A stretch of 30,912 nucleotides of DNA. Source: an uncultured Campylobacter sp. Its GTDB lineage: Bacteria > Campylobacterota > Campylobacteria > Campylobacterales > Campylobacteraceae. This document shows positions 7,953-14,991 of the stretch, piece after piece (within the stretch, counting starts at the first letter, position 1; every line of letters starts with the position of its first letter). Made by a program: the position numbers and the translations under genes. The stretch covers positions 1 to 30,912 of the forward strand of contig NZ_CALHIK010000070.1 of assembly GCF_938030785.1 (NCBI RefSeq). Direction: 5' to 3'. Below the pieces are notes generated by a model that saw nothing but the letters and a program-made list of their open reading frames with translations, did no database searches and was not told the DNA's origin.

Positions 7953-8687
7953 CTATGCGATATTGGTGTAAACTGCCTGCACGTCGTCGTCATCCTCTAG
8001 CCGCTCGAGCAGCGCGTCTATGTCGCCAAGCTGCTCCTCGCTAAACTCGTGCTTTTCGTTGGCGACGAATTTTAAGCTTGCGCTGATGATCTCAAGCCCT
8101 ATCTTTTCGATACCCTCGTTTAGAGTGCCGAAGCTTTCGTATTCGCCGTAGATTAGTAGCGTCTTTTCGAGCTCGCCTTTATCGTTTTCAAACTCGTTGA
8201 TCTCAAGCTCGCTAAGACCGAAGTCGATGAGTTCAAGCTCCAGCTCCTCGATGTCGCGGCTCGGCAGCTTGGTCTCAAAAACGGCCTTGTGCGAAAACAT
8301 AAATTTCAAACTGCCGCTCGGCAAAAACTCGCCCTTGGCTTTATTTAAAATCGACTTTACGTTCGCGACGGTGCGGGTCGGGTTGTCGGTGGCGCATTCG
8401 ATTATGAGAAGTGCGCCGTGGGGCGCCTTGCCGTCGTAAAAGATCGTTTTGATATCGGCGCTATCCTTGCCGCTTGCGCGCTTGATAGCCGCGTCGATGT
8501 TGTCTTTGGGCATATTTTGCGCCTTTGCCGTGGCGATCGCGGCGCGCAGTTTGGAATTCATCAGCGGATCTTCGCCGCCCTCTTTCGCCGCCATCGTTAT
8601 GGCCTTGCCCAGTTTTGGGAAAAGTTTGCTCATCTTCCCCCATCTAGCTTCTTTTGAAGCGCGTCTGTATTCAAAAGCTCGTCCCAT
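7953..8687 (-). CDS. yebC: YebC/PmpR/TACO1 family protein
   Basis: The 244-residue protein matches the YebC family in length and signature: MGRAFEYRRASKEARWGKMSK at the start, then GEDPLMNSKLRAAIATAKAQNMPKDNI and AIKRASGK, followed by APHGALLIIECATDNPTRTVANVKSILNK. The family was first described as transcriptional regulators. More recent work links YebC-like proteins to ribosome function on difficult sequences such as proline runs, so the annotation as a regulator should be treated with care. It leads the operon yebC-cyclophilin-acpS on the minus strand. The acidic C-terminus (LERLEDDDDVQAVYTNIA) is typical. It is divergent from the copper chaperone gene, with about 130 bases between starts. 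Confidence 0.93.
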   Translation of the reverse strand: MGRAFEYRRASKEARWGKMSKLFPKLGKAITMAAKEGGEDPLMNSKLRAAIATAKAQNMPKDNIDAAIKRASGKDSADIKTIFYDGKAPHGALLIIECATDNPTRTVANVKSILNKAKGEFLPSGSLKFMFSHKAVFETKLPSRDIEELELELIDFGLSELEINEFENDKGELEKTLLIYGEYESFGTLNEGIEKIGLEIISASLKFVANEKHEFSEEQLGDIDALLERLEDDDDVQAVYTNIA

Positions 8688-8784
8688 AAAATTCCTTAAA
8701 GCTTAAATTTAAAAACGGGTGATTATAACGAAAAACCCTTAAATTTCAGGAGCGGGCGTTGAAATAAAATTTATTAAAAAGTAG

Positions 8785-8790
8785 TATAAG
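8785..8790 (+). promoter_or_regulatory. Probable -10 element of the copper-handling genes
   Basis: TATAAG at 8785-8790, in an A/T-rich stretch, is about 30 bases before the chaperone ATG at 8821, with AAAGGAGAG as ribosome binding site at about 8808-8816. I see no clear palindrome typical of a CueR operator. Confidence 0.5.
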
Positions 8791-8820
8791 TTTTGAAATT
8801 TTAATCCAAAGGAGAGACCC

Positions 8821-9045
8821 ATGGCTTTGAAACAAAGCGTAAAATTTAAGGCGCAAAATATCCACTGCGAAAACTGCGCGAGGACGATCAAAAACGCGTT
8901 AAAGGATGATTTCGGCGAGATTGAGGTGGACGTAGCAAGCGGAGTGGTGAGTTTAAGCTTAGATCCGAGCGACGAGGCTAAATTTAAAGAGGAGATGGAC
9001 GATTTGGGCTTTAGCATCGCAGAAAAGCTAGCCTGCGCGAACTAA
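8821..9045 (+). CDS. copZ: Copper chaperone CopZ-like (heavy-metal-associated domain)
   Basis: This 74-residue protein is a single HMA domain. Its metal site is AQNIHCENCARTIKNAL with Cys16 and Cys19; the residue before the first Cys is His instead of the more common Thr/Ser (GMTCxxC), as in several small chaperones. The rest (VDVASGVVSLSLDP, then DDLGFSIAEK) fits the beta-alpha-beta-beta-alpha-beta fold. It should carry Cu(I) in the cytoplasm and pass it to the ATPase encoded three bases downstream (TAA 9043-9045, ATG 9049). The pair is thus a translationally close operon. Another soft metal cannot be excluded from sequence alone, but the neighbour makes copper most likely. Confidence 0.88.
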   Translation: MALKQSVKFKAQNIHCENCARTIKNALKDDFGEIEVDVASGVVSLSLDPSDEAKFKEEMDDLGFSIAEKLACAN

Positions 9046-9048
9046 CGG

Positions 9049-11226
9049 ATGCCAAGCAAAATCACTCTAAATATCGTCGGGATGAGCTGCGTAAACTGCT
9101 CCAATGCGATCGAGCGGGTAAGTCGCAAGATCGAGGGGGTGCAGGAGGCGCACGTAAATTTCGCAAACGGCAGTGGCGAGTTCGTACTTGCTGATCCGGC
9201 GCTTGAGGAGACGCTAAAAGCCAAGATCAAAAAGCTGGGCTACGACATCGCCGTGGATTACGAGGATTTGGAGCGCAAAAAGCGGCGCAACCTCAAAGCG
9301 GCGCTATTTAGGCTTATTCTCGCTCTCATTTTAGCCGCGGCTGTAATGGCAGTGGAGATGAGCGGTTTTTTAGGCTTCGTCCCAAAGGCGCTACTTTGCG
9401 CGGCGATGGCGTGCGTGAGCCTATTTTACTGCGGCAAGAACTTCTTTTATCACGCTTACGGCTCTCTGAAAAACAGAAGCTTTGATATGAACGTGCTCGT
9501 GGCGATGGGAAGCTTTTTCGCGTTTGCCTATTCGCTAACGGCCGCGGCGTGGGTCTATACGCACGGCGCGCAGAACGAATTTACCAATCTTTATTTCTCC
9601 TCCGCCTCGATGATAATCGCCTTTATCTCGCTCGGTAAATACCTCGAAGAGCGCAGCAAGATGAAGGCGAACGACTATATTAAGGGGCTAATCGATCTAA
9701 GCCCCAAAACCGCGCTTTTGATCAAAGACGACGGCACGATAGCCGAAGTGCGCGCAGAAGCGTTAAAGCCGGGCGATAAGGTGCTAGTAAAAAACGGCTC
9801 GCGCATCCCATGCGACGGGCTTATCGTCGAGGGCGGCGCGCAGATCGACGCCTCTCTCATCAGCGGCGAGAGCTTGGCAGTTTATAAAGGCGTGGGCGAT
9901 GAGGTAAACGCAGGCTGTGTCAGCACGGACGGCGTCATCTACGTAAAGGTGACGAAATTTTCGCATCAGACGCTGCTTGCCGAGATTAAAAATCTGCTAA
10001 ACGAGGCGGGCAACAAAAAGATGCCGATCGCGCGCTTTGCGGATAAAATTTCAAATATCTTCGTGCCCGCGGTGATTTTGATCGCGCTTGCTAGCTTTAT
10101 AACGTGGATCGCGCTTGACGGACGGCTCCCATACGCCGCATCCGCCGCTATCTGCGTGCTTATCATCTCCTGCCCGTGCGCGCTAGGTCTTGCGACGCCG
10201 ATCGCGATCGTTTGCGCGATCTCAAACGCTGCAAAGGCTGGAATTTTAATCAAAAATCCCGAAATTTTAGAAATTTTAAAAGGCGCCGACGTCGCGGTTT
10301 TCGATAAAACCGGCACGCTTAGCAAGGGCGAAATTTCGGTAAGCTTCAGCGATCTGAGCGCCCAGGATCTCTATGCTTTAGCAAGCGCGCAAAAGCTTAG
10401 CGAGCATCCGATCTCAAAGGCGATCGTAAAATTTGCCGAGCTGAAATTCGGCGAAATTTCTAAATTTAACGGCGAGTTCGAAAGCATCGCGGGAAAAGGT
10501 ATCGTAGCTAAAAATCCCACCGGCGAAATTCTTTGCGGCAGCGCGGGCTTTTTGCGCGAGCGCGGCGTGGATGCGGGCGTCGAAGTAGAAGCGGAGGAGC
10601 TTTTAGACAAGGGCTTCGGCGTCGTTTACTGCGCGATAGGCGGCTCATACGCGGGCTTCATCGCATTTAGCGACGAGATCAGAGCCGAAGCGCGCGGCGT
10701 CGTGCAGGCGCTGCAAAAAAGCGGCGTAAAAACCGTCATGCTAACGGGCGATAACGCCAAAACGGCAAATTTCGTCGCTCAAAACCTCGGCATCGACGAG
10801 GTAAGAAGCGGAGTGCTTCCAAGCGGCAAATATGAGTTCATCAAATCCTTGACCGACGAAGGCAAGCGGGTGCTTTTCGTGGGCGACGGCGTCAATGACG
10901 CACCGAGCTTAAAAGCCGCTAGTATCGGCGTCGCGATGAACGGCGGCAGCGACGTAGCCAAGGGCGCGGGCGACGTGATTTTTATAAAAAACGACCTTGA
11001 AAGCGTGCTGTATCTATTCCGCCTAGGCGGCGCCGCAATGCGGACGATCAAGCAAAACCTCTTCTGGGCGCTATTTTACAACGCCGTGTGTATCCCGATC
11101 GCGGCAGGCGCGCTATATCCAGCGCTCGGCGTGCTTCTAAAGCCGATGTACGGCGCCACGGCGATGTGCTTTAGCTCCGTAACGGTCGTGCTAAATTCCA
11201 CCAGATTAAAATTTGCTAAATTTTAA
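9049..11226 (+). CDS. copA: Copper-translocating P1B-type ATPase CopA
   Basis: The 725-residue protein exports Cu(I) across the inner membrane using ATP. One N-terminal HMA domain carries GMSCVNCS (Cys14, Cys17). Membrane segments follow, with the phosphatase loop ISGES near residue 272. The CPC metal-transport motif is at 375-377 (ISCPCALGLATP). The phosphorylated Asp is D419 in DKTGTLS, the HP motif is in SEHPISKAI, TGDN begins at 566, and GDGVNDAPS begins at 612. The C-terminal pair of helices includes FWALFYNAVCIPIAAGALYP and MYGATAMCFSSVTVVLNSTRL; the Asn/Tyr and Met-Ser-Ser residues fit copper-specific P1B-1 pumps. Length matches a one-HMA CopA. It is co-transcribed with the chaperone gene, and no regulator is adjacent. 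Confidence 0.95.
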   Translation: MPSKITLNIVGMSCVNCSNAIERVSRKIEGVQEAHVNFANGSGEFVLADPALEETLKAKIKKLGYDIAVDYEDLERKKRRNLKAALFRLILALILAAAVMAVEMSGFLGFVPKALLCAAMACVSLFYCGKNFFYHAYGSLKNRSFDMNVLVAMGSFFAFAYSLTAAAWVYTHGAQNEFTNLYFSSASMIIAFISLGKYLEERSKMKANDYIKGLIDLSPKTALLIKDDGTIAEVRAEALKPGDKVLVKNGSRIPCDGLIVEGGAQIDASLISGESLAVYKGVGDEVNAGCVSTDGVIYVKVTKFSHQTLLAEIKNLLNEAGNKKMPIARFADKISNIFVPAVILIALASFITWIALDGRLPYAASAAICVLIISCPCALGLATPIAIVCAISNAAKAGILIKNPEILEILKGADVAVFDKTGTLSKGEISVSFSDLSAQDLYALASAQKLSEHPISKAIVKFAELKFGEISKFNGEFESIAGKGIVAKNPTGEILCGSAGFLRERGVDAGVEVEAEELLDKGFGVVYCAIGGSYAGFIAFSDEIRAEARGVVQALQKSGVKTVMLTGDNAKTANFVAQNLGIDEVRSGVLPSGKYEFIKSLTDEGKRVLFVGDGVNDAPSLKAASIGVAMNGGSDVAKGAGDVIFIKNDLESVLYLFRLGGAAMRTIKQNLFWALFYNAVCIPIAAGALYPALGVLLKPMYGATAMCFSSVTVVLNSTRLKFAKF

Positions 11227-11597
11227 CGCGGCGAAATTTGCGATAGGCGCGGAATTTTGCGCGGTGAAATTTTAATTCTACTTCGCGAAGAGCGCATAAA
11301 ATTTTATTCGGCAAGTTAATTGCGCGATCGCGCGCGGAATTCCGCTAGATTTGTACGGCTTGCAAAATTCTATTTTACCGCCAGCCCGCGCATAAATTTA
11401 AAATTTTAAAGAAACCCGCCGCCGTGCTCACATAAGCGTCGCCCGTCGCTACGCCGCTAACTATCCGTCGCTTAACGCCACCCGCCGCCGCGCCGCTACG
11501 TCGCAAAATTTCAAAAATTTCGCGAAATTCCATAGAGCTTAAAGAAATTTCGTGCAGTCCACCGCCCGCACTAAGTTTTAATAAATAAATTTAAAGG
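11227..11597. other. Gene-free, palindrome-rich spacer
   Basis: No gene is visible. Repeated AAATTTTA/TAAAATTT units alternate with GC-rich CCGCCGC runs (11417-11500). TAAAAT at 11598-11603, immediately after this stretch, is a plausible -10 for the next gene. Confidence 0.5.
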
Positions 11598-11631
11598 TAA
11601 AATAACGCTTCAAATGCAATTCGAGGTAGCG

Positions 11632-12870
11632 ATGCGAAAAATTCTAATGGGTTCGTTTGTTTTTTGCGGCACGCTTTTTGGCGCTTCTTGCGAGCAGATG
11701 CAGGAGGATGCGCGCGGATTTTTCGGCGCGAGTTTGAGCGACGAGGAGTTGCTGCAAAGCGATTTTGGCTGTCAAGGCTCGCTGCTTAACGCCCCTTTTT
11801 TGCAAAACTTAAGGCAGAGCGCGGCCGAAATCAGAGGCGAAAACGTCGATTGCGTCGGCAATAAAGCCCTGGTCAATGAAAAGAAGTTCGAGCGCGTGCT
11901 TGCATTTGCGGGGATGGACGGCGAGGGCTTTTTGAGCTACGCCAAAGAGAAAAACTACGCGCAAACCAGCGAAAAATCGTTTGAAGTTTTAGAATTTTAC
12001 TCCGAGCGAAAGATCGGAAATTTTATAAATTACCGAAATTTCAAAATCGAGCTCGCAGCGGCGAAGCAGGCGCTAAAAGCACACTTCGCTGCAAGCTTCG
12101 ATGACGCTAGAGCGGACGAGCTGGCTAGTGCCGTGATCGCCGAGTTTACCTCATACGCCGCAAACGATCGCGAAGTAGGCGCGCGCAGCGAGCTTGAGCT
12201 TGCGCTTAAGCAGGGCGTGAGCGCGGATGAATTTAACGCGCTTTTATTTAGCAAAAGTTTCGCCTCGTATGAGCTTGACGATGCCCTTGATTTGGCGCTT
12301 TTGCTGGGTTATGATAAGCGCTTTATCTCCACTTTGATCGAGCACGGCGCGCAGGTGAATGCGGGCGAGGAAAACTCGCTGTTTTACGCGATGAGCAGTA
12401 TCGAAAACGCCAAGTTTATGATCTCGAAAGGTGCGCAGGTAAATTATAAAAATTCCCTCGGCCAAACGCCGATCTTTTACGCCGTAGCGATGAAAAACTA
12501 CGAGCTCGTGAAGCTGCTTATCTACAACCACGCAAGCGTGAACGTAAGGCAGATAAGCAGCACCGAGATGCAGGCGCTGGCGTCTTTGGGTGGCACCGAG
12601 GATACCTGCACCTTTACGTTTGCAGGCGCGGGTGAGACTCTGCTGATGTATGCTGCGCAAAACGGCACCAAGCAGATCGTCGAGCTTTTAGTAAGATCGG
12701 GAGCCAACGAAAAGTTAAGCGACGAGGCAGGTCTAAATGTGATGGACTATGCGATTTTAGGGGGCGATGCGCAGACGCAGAGCTATCTGAAATCGATCGG
12801 TCTAAAGCCTAGCGAGAGCCTGGACGATGAGGGCTCGGACGGAGAGCCCGCAAAGGAGAATGAGCTTTAA
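11632..12870 (+). CDS. Exported ankyrin-repeat protein
   Basis: I start at ATG 11632 (MRKILMGSFVFCGTLFGAS) because GAGG at 11623-11626 is well placed; an ATG six codons upstream has no such site. The 412-residue protein has a short Sec signal ending near FGAS/C. A Cys follows it directly, but the -3 residue is Gly, so a lipobox is poor. Residues ~20-200 form a helical Glu/Ala-rich region. Ankyrin repeats occupy about 214-305 (ISTLIEHGAQVN, MISKGAQVNYKN, QTPIFYAVAMKNYELVKLLIYNHASVN) and 334-392 (ETLLMYAAQNGTKQIVELLVRSGANEK, then NVMDYAILGG). The tail is acidic. It likely sits in the periplasm and binds an unknown partner. It stands alone, with gene-free DNA on both sides. Confidence 0.8.
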   Translation: MRKILMGSFVFCGTLFGASCEQMQEDARGFFGASLSDEELLQSDFGCQGSLLNAPFLQNLRQSAAEIRGENVDCVGNKALVNEKKFERVLAFAGMDGEGFLSYAKEKNYAQTSEKSFEVLEFYSERKIGNFINYRNFKIELAAAKQALKAHFAASFDDARADELASAVIAEFTSYAANDREVGARSELELALKQGVSADEFNALLFSKSFASYELDDALDLALLLGYDKRFISTLIEHGAQVNAGEENSLFYAMSSIENAKFMISKGAQVNYKNSLGQTPIFYAVAMKNYELVKLLIYNHASVNVRQISSTEMQALASLGGTEDTCTFTFAGAGETLLMYAAQNGTKQIVELLVRSGANEKLSDEAGLNVMDYAILGGDAQTQSYLKSIGLKPSESLDDEGSDGEPAKENEL

Positions 12871-13223
12871 TCTAAAGCGCGATCTGCTTGCATGCGGCTT
12901 TTAGCGATAAAATTTCGTTTGCGACGAAGTTTAAAACGGACGCTTGTTTTTAAATTTTAAAATTTCAAAATTTTAAAAAGAAGCGGCTTCTGCGCCGCTT
13001 GCCGCGTCTTAAAATTTTAAAATTTCAAGGCGGGCAAATTTTACGCCGCTTCGCTTTGAGTTTTAAATTTTAAATTTACGCGGAGCGAATTTGCGTGCTT
13101 TAAATTTTAAAATTTAAGGCCTTGCCGCGTGAGATCCGAATCGCCGGATTTAAAATTTAAAGCCCTTTGCGCGCACGAAAGCGGATCTGCGCAAATATGA
13201 GATCGGCAGCCGTAGCAGGCGCG
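12871..13223. repeat. Cluster of AAATTTTAAAATTT palindromes
   Basis: This gene-free stretch holds at least five copies of AAATTTTAAAATTT or close variants (around 12953, 13012, 13063, 13103 and 13147). A hairpin AAGCGGC/GCCGCTT lies near 12982-13001; read on the minus strand it is followed by a T-run. No gene is recognisable. Confidence 0.6.
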
Positions 13224-13267
13224 AAATTTTAAAGCTTAGTCCAAATGCGGGCTAAGCTTTAAAATTT
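13224..13267. promoter_or_regulatory. Perfect 16-bp inverted repeat just before the antiporter gene
   Basis: AAATTTTAAAGCTTAG at 13224-13239 is exactly complementary in reverse to 13252-13267, with a 12-base loop. It ends 23 bases before the ATG at 13291. It could be an intrinsic terminator, an operator, or a leader-RNA hairpin of the antiporter message. Confidence 0.65.
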
Positions 13268-13290
13268 TATCAACCATATCAAGGATTAAA

Positions 13291-14991
13291 ATGTTAAAAA
13301 ATTTGCTTATTTTTACGGCGATTTTTTTGCCCGCGCTGGCGCTTGCGGACGTGGAGCCAGCCGTGCGAAACAGCGAGCTTTACGGCGTGCTGACGCTTAT
13401 CCCGCCGGTTGCGGCGATCGTGCTTGCTTTTATCACCAAAGACGTGATTTTGTCGCTGTTTTTGGGCGTGCTAAGCGGAACCTTTCTTATCGGTATGGTC
13501 GATCAAAATATCGCAGCTTCGGCGCTTTTTGCTTTTACCGATCTGTGCTCGCGTATGGTAAAATCGATGGCGGATACGTGGAATGCGGGTATTTTGCTTC
13601 AGGTTATGTGTATCGGCGGGCTCATCGCTCTGGTTACCAAAAGCGGCGGTACGAAGGCGCTTGCGCTTTGGCTTAGCAAGCACGCAGACACCCCAGTTTT
13701 GGGTCAAATTTATACTTGGCTGATGGGTATCGTGATATTTTTCGACGATTACGCAAACGCGCTGATCGTGGGCCCTATCATGCGACCGCTTATGGATAAA
13801 TTTAAAATTTCGCGCGCGAAATTCGCCTTCATCATCGACGCGACCGCCGCGCCGATTACCGGCATCGCGGTGATCTCCACCTGGGTCGGAGTCGAAATTT
13901 CGGCGATCAAAGAGGCCTACTCACAGATCGGCATAGAAAACATAAACGCCTTCACCGTCTTCGTTGAGACGATCCCGTATAGATTTTATAATATTTTTAT
14001 GATCTTTTTTGTAGTCGCCACCGCCGTGATGAGCAGGGAGTTTGGCTCGATGTATCGCGCAGAGATCGCATCTCGCGGCGGTAAGAGCGGAGCTGCGGAT
14101 TTTAAAATCAAAAATTTAGAGGATCAAATTTTCGTACCCAAAGAGGGCGTCGTGCTTCGCAAGATAAACGCGCTGATCCCGCTAGGCGCGATGATCGTTC
14201 TTTCAGTCATCGGATTTTATCTAAACGGCTACAGCTCGCTGGAGGGCGAGGCTTTCGAGGCGGTCAAGGCAGCTCCTCTTAGCTTTACTTCGATCCGTAC
14301 CGCTTTTAGCGCGGCGGACGCCTCGGTCGTGCTGTTTCAATCCGCGCTCTTTTCGTCAATCATCGCCGTCGTTTTGGGGATCGCGCAAAAAATTTACGGC
14401 GTCAAAGAGGCGATCGAGGTCTGGGTGGGCGGCTGGAAAAGTATGCTAAATACCGTCATAATCCTGCTTTTTGCGTGGTCGCTTAGCTCGGTTATCAAAG
14501 AGCTCGGCACTTCGCGCTACTTGGTCGAGCTTCTAAGCGATGCTACGCCGCGCTTTGCTCTTGCGATCGTGATCTTCGTGCTTAGCTCGTTTATCTCATT
14601 TTCCACCGGCACGAGCTTCGGTACTATGGGCATCGTCACCCCTCTGGCCGTACCGTTAGCGCACGCCGTGGGGCAAAAATACGGACTTAGCGGCGAGGAA
14701 TTTCACGTTTTCATGTGCGTAAACATCAGCGCAGTACTTACGGGGGCGATCTTCGGCGATCACTGCTCGCCGATTTCGGATACGACGATCCTCTCTTCGA
14801 TGGGCGCAGGCTGCGATCATATCGAGCACGTAAGCACGCAGATGACCTATGCGCTGGTTGTTTGCGGCATCAGTATCGTTTGCGGCTACCTGCCTGCGGG
14901 CTTTGGGCTTAGCGTGTGGGGATGTCTGATCTTGGGTATCGCGGCTATCATTCTTTTACTGCGCACGGTTGGTAAAAGAGTGGATGTATGA
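13291..14991 (+). CDS. nhaC: NhaC-family Na+/H+ antiporter
   Basis: The 566-residue inner-membrane protein has about twelve hydrophobic segments and an N-terminal segment that resembles a signal sequence (LLIFTAIFLPALALADVEP). Family motifs are VIFFDDYANALIVGPIMRP near residue 150, DATAAPITGIAVISTWVGVEI, SFSTGTSFGTMGIVTPLAVPL near 440, and GAIFGDHCSPISDTTILSSMGAGCDHIEHVSTQM near 490. The acidic and Gly/Ser-Thr pairs in these motifs are typical of the NhaC/Na+:H+ antiporter superfamily, where relatives exchange Na+ or amino/organic acids for protons. Sodium/proton exchange is therefore a family-level inference. Its last codons overlap trmA by four bases (ATGA), so trmA is coupled to it. A long inverted repeat lies directly upstream. 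Confidence 0.85.
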   Translation: MLKNLLIFTAIFLPALALADVEPAVRNSELYGVLTLIPPVAAIVLAFITKDVILSLFLGVLSGTFLIGMVDQNIAASALFAFTDLCSRMVKSMADTWNAGILLQVMCIGGLIALVTKSGGTKALALWLSKHADTPVLGQIYTWLMGIVIFFDDYANALIVGPIMRPLMDKFKISRAKFAFIIDATAAPITGIAVISTWVGVEISAIKEAYSQIGIENINAFTVFVETIPYRFYNIFMIFFVVATAVMSREFGSMYRAEIASRGGKSGAADFKIKNLEDQIFVPKEGVVLRKINALIPLGAMIVLSVIGFYLNGYSSLEGEAFEAVKAAPLSFTSIRTAFSAADASVVLFQSALFSSIIAVVLGIAQKIYGVKEAIEVWVGGWKSMLNTVIILLFAWSLSSVIKELGTSRYLVELLSDATPRFALAIVIFVLSSFISFSTGTSFGTMGIVTPLAVPLAHAVGQKYGLSGEEFHVFMCVNISAVLTGAIFGDHCSPISDTTILSSMGAGCDHIEHVSTQMTYALVVCGISIVCGYLPAGFGLSVWGCLILGIAAIILLLRTVGKRVDV

